DNA from: Agrobacterium tumefaciens
GTDB lineage: Bacteria; Pseudomonadota; Alphaproteobacteria; Rhizobiales; Rhizobiaceae
Direction: 5' to 3'
DNA length: 64,000 nucleotides
Assembly (NCBI GenBank): GCA_017744915.1
Contig: JAGIAH010000009.1
Coordinates: forward strand, 1 to 64,000
The notes below the pieces were generated by a model. That model searched no databases. It saw only the letters and a list, made by a program, of their open reading frames with translations, and was not told where the DNA came from. Below are positions 20,866 through 28,415 of the stretch, in pieces. The translations under genes were made by a program, and so were the position numbers. How positions within the stretch are numbered: position 1 is the stretch's first letter; each line of letters begins with the position of its first letter.

Positions 20866-20900
20866 AAAAGCCCGGCATCGCTGCCGGGCTTTTATTTTTA
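20866..20900. terminator. Bidirectional terminator between cytochrome c and sugar transferase genes
   Basis: AAAAGCCCGGCA and TGCCGGGCTTTT form a perfect 12-bp stem with a TCGC loop, followed by ATTTTTA on the plus strand. It lies 20 bp after the cytochrome stop and before the convergent sugar transferase stop. Confidence 0.92.
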
Positions 20901-20940
20901 CCACGAAGTGATCGAGGGTGCGGGCCCCGCTTTTGAGGAA

Positions 20941-21666
20941 TCAGAAACCCTTGCCGCCGCGCAATTCCGAAATCACCGTTCCGACCATGATCTTGATATC
21001 CAGCCAGACCGAAAAATTATCGACATAATAGAGATCGGAGACGATTCGGGCGCGGGCCTTGTCGCTGCGATCCGTCGGGCCGCGTAGTCCCCGCATCTGG
21101 GCAAGGCCGGTAATGCCGGGCCGCATCCGGTGCCGCATGTGATAGTGGGGAACCAGCTCCTCATAAAGGCGGCCGGCGGCCAGCATGCCGATGGCGTGGC
21201 AGCGAGGGCCCACCAACGACATGTCGCCCTTCAATACATTGATCAGCTGCGGCAGTTCATCGATATTCGTGCGGCGGAGAATGGCGCCGATACGGGTGAT
21301 CCGCGGATCATTCTTCACCGTTTGCGCGACCCCGGTGGCATCACCCAGTTCCGCCCGCATCGAGCGAAATTTATAGACGCGGATTTTTCGTCCATTCATG
21401 CCCCAGCGGACCTGCGAGAACAGGACCGGACCCTTGCTGTCGAGCTTCACCAGTAATGCGACGGTCGCCAGAACGGGGGCAAGTGCGACAAGGGCGATAG
21501 ACGCCCCTGTAATGTCGAGGGTTCTTTTGAGCGCAAACTGGCTGCGCAGAAAAGCAGATGGTTTCCTGTCAGAGATGGGAGATTGTATTTCCGCCGTTTC
21601 AAACGGGACGGCAGTATAGGGAGCGCCGTAAAAAACGGCATGCGATGAGCCTTTAGTACCCAGCAT
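20941..21666 (-). CDS. Undecaprenyl-phosphate sugar-1-phosphate transferase (ExoY-like)
   Basis: 241 residues from ATG 21666 (AGGG 9 nt upstream); a TTG at 21699 would add 11 residues but has no ribosome site. Initiates exopolysaccharide repeat units by moving a sugar phosphate onto the lipid carrier at the inner membrane. Bacterial sugar transferase signature: [23 protein letters not shown] (membrane hairpin), [74 protein letters not shown]. From memory, an ExoY homologue at this place in A. tumefaciens C58 is partly redundant for unipolar polysaccharide initiation. Confidence 0.93.
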   Translation of the reverse strand: MLGTKGSSHAVFYGAPYTAVPFETAEIQSPISDRKPSAFLRSQFALKRTLDITGASIALVALAPVLATVALLVKLDSKGPVLFSQVRWGMNGRKIRVYKFRSMRAELGDATGVAQTVKNDPRITRIGAILRRTNIDELPQLINVLKGDMSLVGPRCHAIGMLAAGRLYEELVPHYHMRHRMRPGITGLAQMRGLRGPTDRSDKARARIVSDLYYVDNFSVWLDIKIMVGTVISELRGGKGF

Positions 21667-21956
21667 AATATGGAACCCTGAAAAGTTATTTTGAAACAAG
21701 AAAATTAATTTATATGAACGATTAATAATTCATTCACCCTAAAAAGTCACCCGAAATGTAGTCGTCTTTGCGCAAATGGCAATCTACGGTTAATGCGGCT
21801 GCACGCATATATTGCAGGGAACGCGCCTTTTCCGCCCGTGGCTGCGGCTATGACATCGCCGATGGAAGCGAAAGCTGCAAAATGGGATTGTTGGCGAGGG
21901 GATGGCGATATCGCACTTTACCCTGAAATCAGCGTCTGCCGGCCGTTCTCAGGCCA
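21667..21956 (-). promoter_or_regulatory. AT-rich upstream region of the sugar transferase gene
   Basis: 290 bases with no gene between the PBP stop and the sugar transferase start. The stretch 21680-21735 is clearly AT-rich against a GC-rich genome (TAATTTATATGAACG, TTAATAATTCATTC), which suits a regulated promoter. No -35/-10 pair was convincing enough to place. Confidence 0.35.
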
Positions 21957-24257
21957 TCAATTTCCCATCAGAATGTCGAGCAGGGTCGTCTGCTTCGGCC
22001 CGGAAGGCGCGGATGCCTGACCGCCAATATCGGCGGGCGGCACGGGGCCGTTGCCGGCGGAATAGCCGGGTTCGATATCGCGGGAGGGGATATTTGCCGG
22101 CGGCATGGGCGCGCCCGGCTGATTCGGGTTCGGCGAAACGGGGGCTTCGGGATAGGCACGGGTATCCGTCGTCCCACCGCCGAGCGCATTGGAGATGATA
22201 TCGCCGATGGAGGAAGGCGCATTTTCAGGCGCCGGTTGCTGCATTTCCCCGAGTGGCGGCACGCCGCCCGCGCCTAGCCCGAAGAGCGGCGAGGGCGAGA
22301 GGCCGGAGTGGGCGGCGGTCATGAAATCTTTCCAGGCCTTTGCCGGAAGTCCGCCGCCGGTGACCTTTTTCATCGAGGTGCCGTCATCATTGCCGAACCA
22401 GACGCCCGTGGTCAGGTTGCTTGTGTAACCGACAAAAAGAGCATCGCGGAAGGACTGCGTCGTGCCGGATTTTCCGGCTGCCTGCCAGCCCTGCAGGCGC
22501 GCAGCCTTGCCGGTGCCTTCGGTGATGACGCGCGACAGCATGCTGTTCATGGTCGCGGCGATTTCTTCGCTCAGCACGCGCGGCGGGTTGTCGTATTTGT
22601 TTTCGTAAAGAACCTTGCCGTCGGCATCGGTGATGCGTTTGACGATATGCGGCGTCGCCTTGTAGCCGCCATTCATGAAGGGGGCGTAGGAGGCGGTCAG
22701 CTCCATCAGCGACACTTCCGAGGTGCCGAGCGCGATGGAAGCGTTGTTCTGCAACTCGGATTCAATACCCATGCGATGTGCCACCTGGGTTACCCGGTCA
22801 GGACCCACTTCCATCACCAGTTGTGCCGCGATCGTGTTCAGCGAATTGGCGAGCGCGGTGGCGAGCGTCACTTCGCCGCGATATTTCTTCTCGTAGTTTT
22901 CGGGTGTCCAGTTGCCGATGCGAACCGGCCCGTCATTGCGGATCGTATAGGGGGTGAGCCCCGATTCGAGTGCGGCAACGTAAACGAAGGGCTTGAAGGC
23001 CGAGCCGGGTTGCCGTTTTGCCTTTACGGCGCGGTTGAACTGGCTTTCGGCATAATCCGCCCCGCCCACCACCGCCCGGATCGCACCGGTGCCGTCGATG
23101 GAAACGAGCGCGGCCTGCGAAGCGCCCTGCTTTTTGCCGTCGCCCTGCAGCACATGGGTCAGCGCCTTTTCGGCGTCTCGCTCGAGATTGGGGTCGATGG
23201 TCGTATCGACGACGATATCCTGCTTGACGTCGCCAACCAGGCCGCGGACCTCATCCAGAACCATATCGGCGGCGTAATGTTCGGCGCCGGACCAGAAACG
23301 TTTCGCCTTTGCCGGTGGCTGCGACATCGCGGTCTTGATCTCGTCATCGGTGATGAAGCCGACATCCCGCATGGATTGCAGTACCACCTGCGCCCGCTCT
23401 TCCGCTGCCTGCGGGTCGCGTGCCGGGGAAAGGCGCGAGGGAGCCTTGAGAAGCCCGGCAAGCGTCGCCGCCTCGCCCAGATTGACGTCGCGCGCGGATT
23501 TGTTGAAGTAGCGCCGCGAGGCCGCCTCGACGCCATAGGCGTTGGAGCCGAAATAGACGCGATTGAGATACATCGCGAGAATCTGGTCCTTGGTGAATTT
23601 GTGTTCGAGCCAGAAGGACAGCAGCACTTCCTGAACCTTGCGTTCCAGCGTGCGATCCGGCGAGAGAAACAGGTTTTTCGCCAGCTGCTGCGTCAGCGTC
23701 GAGCCGCCCTGTACGGTTCGTCCCGTCAGCACATTGGTCACGATGGCGCGCGCCAAGCCGAGCGGATCGACCCCGAAATGTGAATAAAACCGCCGGTCCT
23801 CGATCGCCATCACCGCTTGCGGAATATAGGGCGACATGTCTTCCAGCGCGAGCGCCTCGCCGCCGGTGGTGCCGCGATTGGCAAGCACGCTGCCATTGAC
23901 CGAAACGATCTTCACATTCGGCGGCCGTTCGGGAATGGACCAGCTGCTGGCGCTCGGCATGCGCGCGCCATAATAAAGAACAAGGCCTGCAACGCCGATG
24001 CCGCCCCAGATACCGAGCACGATGCACCAGTAAACGAGGGAGCGGATGAAACCCGTCGCGCCACGGCCGGAATGGCGGCTGCGTTTTTCTTTCTTCTGGG
24101 CTTTGCTGCGGCCGGATGCCTGTTTTGGTTTTTTCGTTGGCTGTTTTGTCGTTCCGCTGATGCGCTCGCTGGCATCAAGGCGCAGATCATCGCCGGACTC
24201 GTGGAAATCCCCGAAAGAAGGTTCTACCCGTTCGCGTGATTTACCTTTGCCTGCCAT
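21957..24257 (-). CDS. Class A penicillin-binding protein (bifunctional transglycosylase/transpeptidase)
   Basis: 766 residues. Polymerises and cross-links peptidoglycan. A basic cytoplasmic N-terminus (about 1-85, many Lys/Arg/Ser) precedes one membrane helix (SLVYWCIVLGIWGGIGVAGLVLYY). The GT51 domain shows AVMAIEDRRFYSHFGVDPLGLARA and GGSTLTQQLAKNLFL. The transpeptidase domain has SxxK in RQPGSAFKPFVYV, SxN in ANSLNTIAAQ and the KTG-type KSGTTQSFRDA. A Pro/Gly-rich C-terminus of about 120 residues follows. This corresponds, from memory, to the non-essential PBP1b1 class of Agrobacterium rather than the polar-growth PBP1a. Confidence 0.95.
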   Translation of the reverse strand: MAGKGKSRERVEPSFGDFHESGDDLRLDASERISGTTKQPTKKPKQASGRSKAQKKEKRSRHSGRGATGFIRSLVYWCIVLGIWGGIGVAGLVLYYGARMPSASSWSIPERPPNVKIVSVNGSVLANRGTTGGEALALEDMSPYIPQAVMAIEDRRFYSHFGVDPLGLARAIVTNVLTGRTVQGGSTLTQQLAKNLFLSPDRTLERKVQEVLLSFWLEHKFTKDQILAMYLNRVYFGSNAYGVEAASRRYFNKSARDVNLGEAATLAGLLKAPSRLSPARDPQAAEERAQVVLQSMRDVGFITDDEIKTAMSQPPAKAKRFWSGAEHYAADMVLDEVRGLVGDVKQDIVVDTTIDPNLERDAEKALTHVLQGDGKKQGASQAALVSIDGTGAIRAVVGGADYAESQFNRAVKAKRQPGSAFKPFVYVAALESGLTPYTIRNDGPVRIGNWTPENYEKKYRGEVTLATALANSLNTIAAQLVMEVGPDRVTQVAHRMGIESELQNNASIALGTSEVSLMELTASYAPFMNGGYKATPHIVKRITDADGKVLYENKYDNPPRVLSEEIAATMNSMLSRVITEGTGKAARLQGWQAAGKSGTTQSFRDALFVGYTSNLTTGVWFGNDDGTSMKKVTGGGLPAKAWKDFMTAAHSGLSPSPLFGLGAGGVPPLGEMQQPAPENAPSSIGDIISNALGGGTTDTRAYPEAPVSPNPNQPGAPMPPANIPSRDIEPGYSAGNGPVPPADIGGQASAPSGPKQTTLLDILMGN

Positions 24258-24403
24258 CCAGCCGAAGTCGCTCCTATTCGCGAAACCGCGCCTACCCCGT
24301 TCGGGTTTCAGGCCTCTATGCCTGCGCGATCCTTAATCCAGGATGAAGAGTGTAAATGCGGCGATTTAAGGCGGGGTTAAGTCCTGGCCGGATCAAATCG
24401 GCG

Positions 24404-24862
24404 TCATTGGCAGACATCGACCCATTCCGCCCCCGTCAATTCGACCATCATATCCGGTGAAATCTTCACCGCTGCATTGGTGGCCCCGGCTGCCGGAACC
24501 ACTTCGTGATAGTTTTTCAGCGATATGTCGCAAAATACAGGCAGAGCCGAAGGAAGGCCGAAAGGACACACGCCGCCGATGGGATGGCTGGTCACCGCGA
24601 CTACTTCTTCCGGTCCGAGCATGCGCGGCTTTACGCCAAAATGATCGCGGAATTTGCGGTTGTCGAGGCGTCTGGTGCCAGCGGCAACGACGAGAAGAAT
24701 GGTGTCGCCGGCCTTCAGGCAGATGGTTTTGGCAATCTGGTCGGGATCGACGCCATGCGCCTCGGCGGCCAGTGCGACCGTCGCCGAACTCGCTTGCGTT
24801 TCAATCACGGTCACTTCGGGTGACTTCTCGGTGAAAAAGGCTCTGACGGATTCGATAGACAT
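24404..24862 (-). CDS. YbaK/EbsC family aminoacyl-tRNA deacylase-like protein
   Basis: 152 residues, a single YbaK/ProX fold. Such proteins hydrolyse mischarged tRNAs such as Cys-tRNA(Pro) or Ala-tRNA(Pro). Visible are SSATVALAAEAHGVDPDQIAKTICLKAGD with the catalytic-site lysine, VVAAGTRRLDNRKFRDHFG, EEVVAVTSHPIGGVCPFGLPS (the GGVxPFG signature) and NYHEVVPAAGATNAAVKISPDMM. Free-standing and monocistronic. Exact tRNA specificity cannot be read from sequence. Confidence 0.92.
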   Translation of the reverse strand: MSIESVRAFFTEKSPEVTVIETQASSATVALAAEAHGVDPDQIAKTICLKAGDTILLVVAAGTRRLDNRKFRDHFGVKPRMLGPEEVVAVTSHPIGGVCPFGLPSALPVFCDISLKNYHEVVPAAGATNAAVKISPDMMVELTGAEWVDVCQ

Positions 24863-24983
24863 GCGTATTTATTAGGCGTTGTGCGGAAGAGCTTCAAGTC
24901 GCCCTGAAGTAGCTATGCGTTTTTCGCAATGCTGCGCTGCGATGAAACGTCTGTTTTTTAAGCGATGATCCTGTATCTTCAAA

Positions 24984-25107
24984 TCATCGAAGCGACGCAC
25001 TCCTCCTCCCAGCGTCGCCCGATTGGACTGACAATACTCCTCCTCCCAATTGTCAGTCAGTTTCAAGAACCCGGCGCACCTCCTCCCGCGCCGGGTTTTT
25101 GCGTTTT
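24984..25107 (+). ncRNA. Small RNA of the alpha-r14 type (three anti-Shine-Dalgarno hairpins)
   Basis: Three consecutive perfect hairpins present almost the same pyrimidine loop. Stem GCGACGC/GCGTCGC (24992-25018) and stem CTGACAAT/ATTGTCAG (25028-25056) each carry loop ACTCCTCCTCCCA; stem CCCGGCGC/GCGCCGGG (25070-25095) carries ACCTCCTCCC and is followed by TTTTTGCGTTTT as terminator. Loop motif CCTCCTCCC is complementary to ribosome-binding sites. Length about 124 nt, three hairpins and ultraconserved loops match the rhizobial alpha-r14 family (NfeR1 in Sinorhizobium is a member, from memory). A -10-like TGTATC lies at 24973-24978. It probably represses several mRNAs by pairing at their start regions. 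Confidence 0.9.
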
Positions 25108-25165
25108 GGCTATCCGGTTGCCTCCTTATCCATCTCCCCTCAAAGACCGCGCTGTTCAAAGAAAC

Positions 25166-25194
25166 TTGACTTTGAGCCCCTTCCAACCTACGTA
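25166..25194 (+). promoter_or_regulatory. Candidate cspA promoter and long 5' leader
   Basis: TTGACT (25166-25171), 17 bp, TACGTA (25189-25194). Predicted start near 25201 leaves a leader of about 130 nt before the cspA ATG, including a GCGTCTTTCCAGACGC hairpin (about 25230-25245). Long structured leaders are typical of cold-shock genes, where they act as RNA thermosensors. Confidence 0.5.
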
Positions 25195-25330
25195 CTTCGC
25201 CATCGATATTTGTTTGACGACCAGAGCTTCGGCGTCTTTCCAGACGCTCACGACGATCTTTTCCTTCAAATTCGACCCAAGTCCGCACTGTTCGCAGTGC
25301 AAATACAATTGCCAACGGAAGGAAATCGTT

Positions 25331-25540
25331 ATGGCGACTGGTACAGTAAAGTGGTTCAACGCAACCAAGGGCTACGGCTTCATTCAGCCGGACGACGGTT
25401 CGCAGGACGTATTCGTGCACATCTCCGCTGTTGAGCGTGCGGGCCTTACCGCCCTCAACGACGGCCAGAAGCTCTCCTACGAGCTGATGCAGGACCGCCG
25501 CTCGGGCAAGATGTCCGCAGGCAACCTCGTTGCTGCCTGA
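25331..25540 (+). CDS. Cold-shock protein (CspA family)
   Basis: 69 residues, a single cold-shock domain. Starts [18 protein letters not shown] (RNP1-like KGYGFI) and continues [13 protein letters not shown] (RNP2-like VFVHI). Chosen start ATG 25331 follows GGAAGGAAA. Binds single-stranded RNA and DNA and melts RNA structure. The aromatic binding residues (W11, F12, F20, F31, H33 in this numbering) are all present. It has its own terminator and is preceded by the alpha-r14-type sRNA, so it is a monocistronic unit. Confidence 0.96.
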   Translation: MATGTVKWFNATKGYGFIQPDDGSQDVFVHISAVERAGLTALNDGQKLSYELMQDRRSGKMSAGNLVAA

Positions 25541-25578
25541 TAAGCGCTTTGGCCCGAAAGGGTCATTCGCATGAATGG

Positions 25579-25607
25579 AAAGGCCGGATTTTTCCGGCCT
25601 TTTTCTT
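25579..25607 (+). terminator. cspA terminator
   Basis: AAAGGCCGGA and TCCGGCCTTT form a 10-bp stem around TTTT, followed by TTCTTTT. Confidence 0.92.
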
Positions 25608-25670
25608 TTGCGGGGTGGTGCTGAAATGGCCGCTCTTGAAAAAGCCGGACCGCACACCAATATAGGGTTC

Positions 25671-25896
25671 AACAGTGCTCCGGACCGGAACTGCCGGGAA
25701 TGGCGCTTTACAAGAGCGCCGCTGCTGTTGTGCTAACCAAAGATTAACCAAAGCAGCCGATCCTGAGCCGGAAAGCAGCGTTAACCCTGTTGACGCGCTC
25801 TGGAGCATCAGACCGTTTGAACGCTTTGACCACGGATGTACTGGCATTGACGGAAAACGGATGGAAAGGTCGGGCTTGCCCGGCCTTTTTGTTTTT
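25671..25896 (+). ncRNA. Candidate small RNA between cspA and the M20 peptidase gene
   Basis: The 405-bp gap 25541-25945 has no convincing ORF but holds a complete transcription unit. There is a promoter-like TTGAAA (25636-25641), 17 bp, AATATA (25659-25664), and 220 bases later an intrinsic terminator AGGTCGGG-CTTG-CCCGGCCT followed by TTTTTGTTTTT (25867-25896). A GGCGCT-TTACAAG-AGCGCC hairpin lies near 25702-25720. The cspA terminator lies upstream of the promoter, so this second terminator has no other obvious client. Family not recognised. Confidence 0.55.
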
Positions 25897-25907
25897 GGGC
25901 GGTTAAA

Positions 25908-25944
25908 AGAAGGAGGCGACGGTTCCGGCGCCTCCTTCTTTTCG
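25908..25944 (-). terminator. Terminator of the M20 peptidase gene
   Basis: GAAGGAGGCG and CGCCTCCTTC form a 10-bp stem with A/T-rich flanks on both sides (AAAA before, TTTT after), so it can act in both directions. It lies just beyond the peptidase stop. Confidence 0.85.
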
Positions 25945-25945
25945 A

Positions 25946-27337
25946 TTATTTCGCCGCAAGCGCATCGAGAATGCGGACCCAGGAGCGGATGCCCTTGTGG
26001 AAGGATTGCAGGTCGTATTTCTCGTTCGGCGAATGAATACGGTCATCGGTCAGGCCGAAGCCGACCAGCAGCGAATCCATGCCCAGCATCTTCTGGAAAT
26101 CGCCAACGATGGGGATCGAACCGCCCATGCCGATAACGACGGCGGGTTTCGGCCATTCTTCCGAAAGTGCGTTTTTGGCTTTGGTCAGTACGGGCGAGTC
26201 GTACGACAGCTGAATGGCCGGCGAGCCGCCATGCTCGTGAAATTCCACCGAGCAATCGGCCGGAATTTTCGAGCGTACATAGGCCCGGAAGCTCTCGCGA
26301 ATGGCTGCCGGGTCCTGCTCGCCAACGAGGCGGAAGGAAACCTTGGCGGAGGCTTTTGCGGCGATCACGGTCTTGAAACCGTCGCCCGTGTAACCGCCGA
26401 TAATGCCGTTGACTTCCGCCGTCGGCCGCGCCCAGGTTTGCTCCAGTACGGAGCGGCCCTTTTCACCCGAGGGAACGGAAAGCCCGACCTCGCCGAGGAA
26501 GGTTTCCGCCGTGCGCCCGAGCGTTTCCCAGGAGGCCTTTATATTGGCGGGGGTTTCCTCCACGCCGTTATAAAAGCCGGAAAGCGTCACACGGCCGGTT
26601 TCGTCATGCAGTCCCGCAAGGATATCGGTGAGGATGTGGATCGGGTTTGCGGCGGCGCCGCCAAAAAGGCCGGAATGCAGGTCGCGGTCGGCCGCGGTGA
26701 TGACGATCTCTTCGCCAACCAGGCCGCGAAGGGCAGCGGCGATGGCGGGTGTATCCCGATCCCACATGCCGGTATCGCAGACCAGCGCGTAATCGGCCTT
26801 CAGTTCTGCCGCATTGGCATCGAGGAACGGCTTCAGCGAGGGTGAGCCGGATTCCTCTTCGCCTTCGAAAAGAATGGTGACGCGCACCGGTAGGCCACCA
26901 TTGACCGCCTTGTAAGCGCGGCAGGCCTCCACGAAGGTCATCAGCTGGCCCTTGTCATCAGCCGTGCCGCGCCCGGTAATCACTTTCCGGCCGGCACCGA
27001 CATCCTTGATGGCCGGCTCGAAGGGATCATTTTCCCACAGATCGAGCGGATCGACCGGCTGAACGTCATAATGGCCGTAAAAAAGCACATGCGGTGCATC
27101 CTTGGTGGCCGCATCGTGATGCGCAACCACCATCGGGTGACCGGCCGTATCGCGGACGGAAGCCGTAAAACCGAGCGCGGAAAGCGTCCTCACCAGCCAC
27201 TCCGCCGCCTTGCGGCATTCTGCCTTATAGGCCGGGTCCGTGGAAATCGACGGAATGCGCACGAGTTCGAACAGCCGCTCGAGGCTGGAGGTCAGATTGT
27301 CGTCGGCGTTGGAAAGAATAGGGGAAACGTCTGTCAT
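25946..27337 (-). CDS. M20 family dipeptidase/metallopeptidase
   Basis: 463 residues from ATG 27337 (MTDVSPILSNADDN); an upstream in-frame ATG at 27397 looks too early. Di-zinc peptidase of the M20 (CNDP-like) family. Metal-site motifs are LFYGHYDVQPVDP (His, Asp), GRGTADDKGQLMTFVEA (bridging Asp), LFEGEEESGSPSL (catalytic Glu-Glu) and ALVCDTGMWDRDTPAI. IPIVGDFQKMLGMDSLLVGFGLTDDRIHSPNEKY supplies the last histidine. A dimerisation domain lies between about 200 and 320. Cytoplasmic, no signal peptide. Substrate unknown; probably dipeptides. Confidence 0.93.
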   Translation of the reverse strand: MTDVSPILSNADDNLTSSLERLFELVRIPSISTDPAYKAECRKAAEWLVRTLSALGFTASVRDTAGHPMVVAHHDAATKDAPHVLFYGHYDVQPVDPLDLWENDPFEPAIKDVGAGRKVITGRGTADDKGQLMTFVEACRAYKAVNGGLPVRVTILFEGEEESGSPSLKPFLDANAAELKADYALVCDTGMWDRDTPAIAAALRGLVGEEIVITAADRDLHSGLFGGAAANPIHILTDILAGLHDETGRVTLSGFYNGVEETPANIKASWETLGRTAETFLGEVGLSVPSGEKGRSVLEQTWARPTAEVNGIIGGYTGDGFKTVIAAKASAKVSFRLVGEQDPAAIRESFRAYVRSKIPADCSVEFHEHGGSPAIQLSYDSPVLTKAKNALSEEWPKPAVVIGMGGSIPIVGDFQKMLGMDSLLVGFGLTDDRIHSPNEKYDLQSFHKGIRSWVRILDALAAK

Positions 27338-27564
27338 CGCTGATCCTGTCATGTCTGTCGTGACCCGGCGAAAAGACGAAATATCCGGGCATCGCACATC
27401 GCGGGAAACAAGGGGCGGGCTTGCCGTGAATCGGCAAGCGCGTGGCCGCGGGAACGATAGAGCAGTTCACGAAAACTGCGAAGCGCTTTTCCATCCGAAA
27501 ATGCGTAGAAACAAAACTTGGAGTTTCAGCGCTCCGGTACGAAAGAGGTTCCGGGTTGTAGCTG

Positions 27565-27999
27565 TTATTTCGCTTTTTTGGCGCTTTCGATCGCCCGGCG
27601 CATATATTCCAGCAGGAGTTGCCGCTCAAAACGCCGGAAATCCGTAAGCAATGTGTCTTCGGTAGCTTCGGAAGCGGCAATGGCATTCGCTTCCAGATCC
27701 CTGCCGCGCTGGGTCAGTTCGATGATCTGGGCGCGGCGGTCGCTCGGATGGGATTTGCGGATAATCAGCCCGTCCCGTTCCATGCGTGAAAGCGTATTGG
27801 CGAGCGTTGCCTGCTCGATGTCTATTCGATCAAGCAATTGCCGTTGCGTCAGGCCTTCCTCGTGCCAAAGCTCGATAAGGATGGGAAATTGTCCCGGGGA
27901 GAAACCCAGCGCGGCGGCTCTCTTTTGCAGCGCCATGGTGAATTCCCGCGCCATTTTCGCGGCAAGATAGATTGCCGATTCGTCCCGGGAAAAACCCAT
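27565..27999 (-). CDS. MarR family transcriptional regulator
   Basis: 144 residues from ATG 27999 (MGFSRDESAIYLAAKMAREF). Winged helix: LGFSPGQFPILIELWHEEGLTQRQLLDRIDIEQATLANTLSRMERDGLIIRKSHPSDRRAQIIELTQRG, where DRRA is the wing motif of MarR proteins. Typically a dimeric repressor released by a small phenolic ligand or oxidation; only one Cys-free core is seen, so ligand control is more likely. A perfect palindrome 51 bp upstream of the start is the probable operator, implying autoregulation. No adjacent efflux gene is present, so the target is unclear. Confidence 0.93.
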   Translation of the reverse strand: MGFSRDESAIYLAAKMAREFTMALQKRAAALGFSPGQFPILIELWHEEGLTQRQLLDRIDIEQATLANTLSRMERDGLIIRKSHPSDRRAQIIELTQRGRDLEANAIAASEATEDTLLTDFRRFERQLLLEYMRRAIESAKKAK

Positions 28000-28049
28000 T
28001 CTTCCGTCCGTAAAGCAGCGTGGCCGGTGCGGACCGGCAATGTCGATAG

Positions 28050-28065
28050 TGCGATATATATCGCA
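28050..28065. promoter_or_regulatory. Palindromic operator upstream of marR
   Basis: TGCGATATATATCGCA is a perfect 16-bp palindrome centred 58 bp upstream of the marR ATG, the size and symmetry expected of a MarR dimer site. It lies between the marR start and the terminator of the minus-strand sRNA, and contains an AT-rich core that could also overlap the marR -10. Confidence 0.7.
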
Positions 28066-28096
28066 TGATATGTTTAGGCCAGCGCGAAACGAGGCG

Positions 28097-28248
28097 CAAA
28101 ATAAAACCGCCATGGCCGGGAGGGGACGGCCATGGCGGTCATATTGGAGGACAAAGGCCCGGAGAGGGGGAAAGGCCTTTGTCCGGTCTGACGCGGCGGG
28201 GGACGAGCCAGCTATCAGACTACGGCGTGATCAGGCGCCGTCCCCTAA
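28097..28248 (-). ncRNA. Small RNA between marR and polA with C-rich hairpin loops
   Basis: Read on the minus strand there are three stem-loops. GGGGACG/CGTCCCC (28239-28245 with 28199-28205) encloses a structured interior. GGACAAAGGCC/GGCCTTTGTCC (28149-28184) has loop TTTCCCCCTCTCCG. ACCGCCATGGCCG/CGGCCATGGCGGT (28106-28139, 13 perfect bp) has loop TCCCCTCC and is followed by TTTTATTTTG, a strong terminator. TTGAAA lies upstream with a weak -10. Loops are anti-Shine-Dalgarno-like. An sRNA in the polA-marR interval is known in rhizobia (alpha-r7/RcsR1 type, from memory), so this is probably the orthologue. Confidence 0.78.
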
Positions 28249-28415
28249 GAAATGTGTCTGCAAATGCGGCTTTTCAAGGGAAGGGCGGATTACAAATCGG
28301 TAACGTTCAGGTGAATTTTACGGGTCTCGCGATCAGCCGCATTCCCCACGCTTTACGGTGTGTTGTGCGAAGTTTCGGTGGACGTCAAAACAGCCCCGCG
28401 CTATCCATGCTACCC

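Noticed and set aside
24863-25330. Small protein encoded by the frame beginning at 24965 in front of cspA
   Set aside because: The frame runs through three perfect RNA hairpins and a terminator before reaching cspA in frame by chance; cspA has its own start and ribosome site.
28140-28250. Plus-strand leader RNA of polA with SD-like loops GGAGGGGA and CGGAGAGGGGGAAA
   Set aside because: The same hairpins read on the plus strand have no T-tract; the terminator tail is on the minus strand, which favours a minus-strand sRNA.
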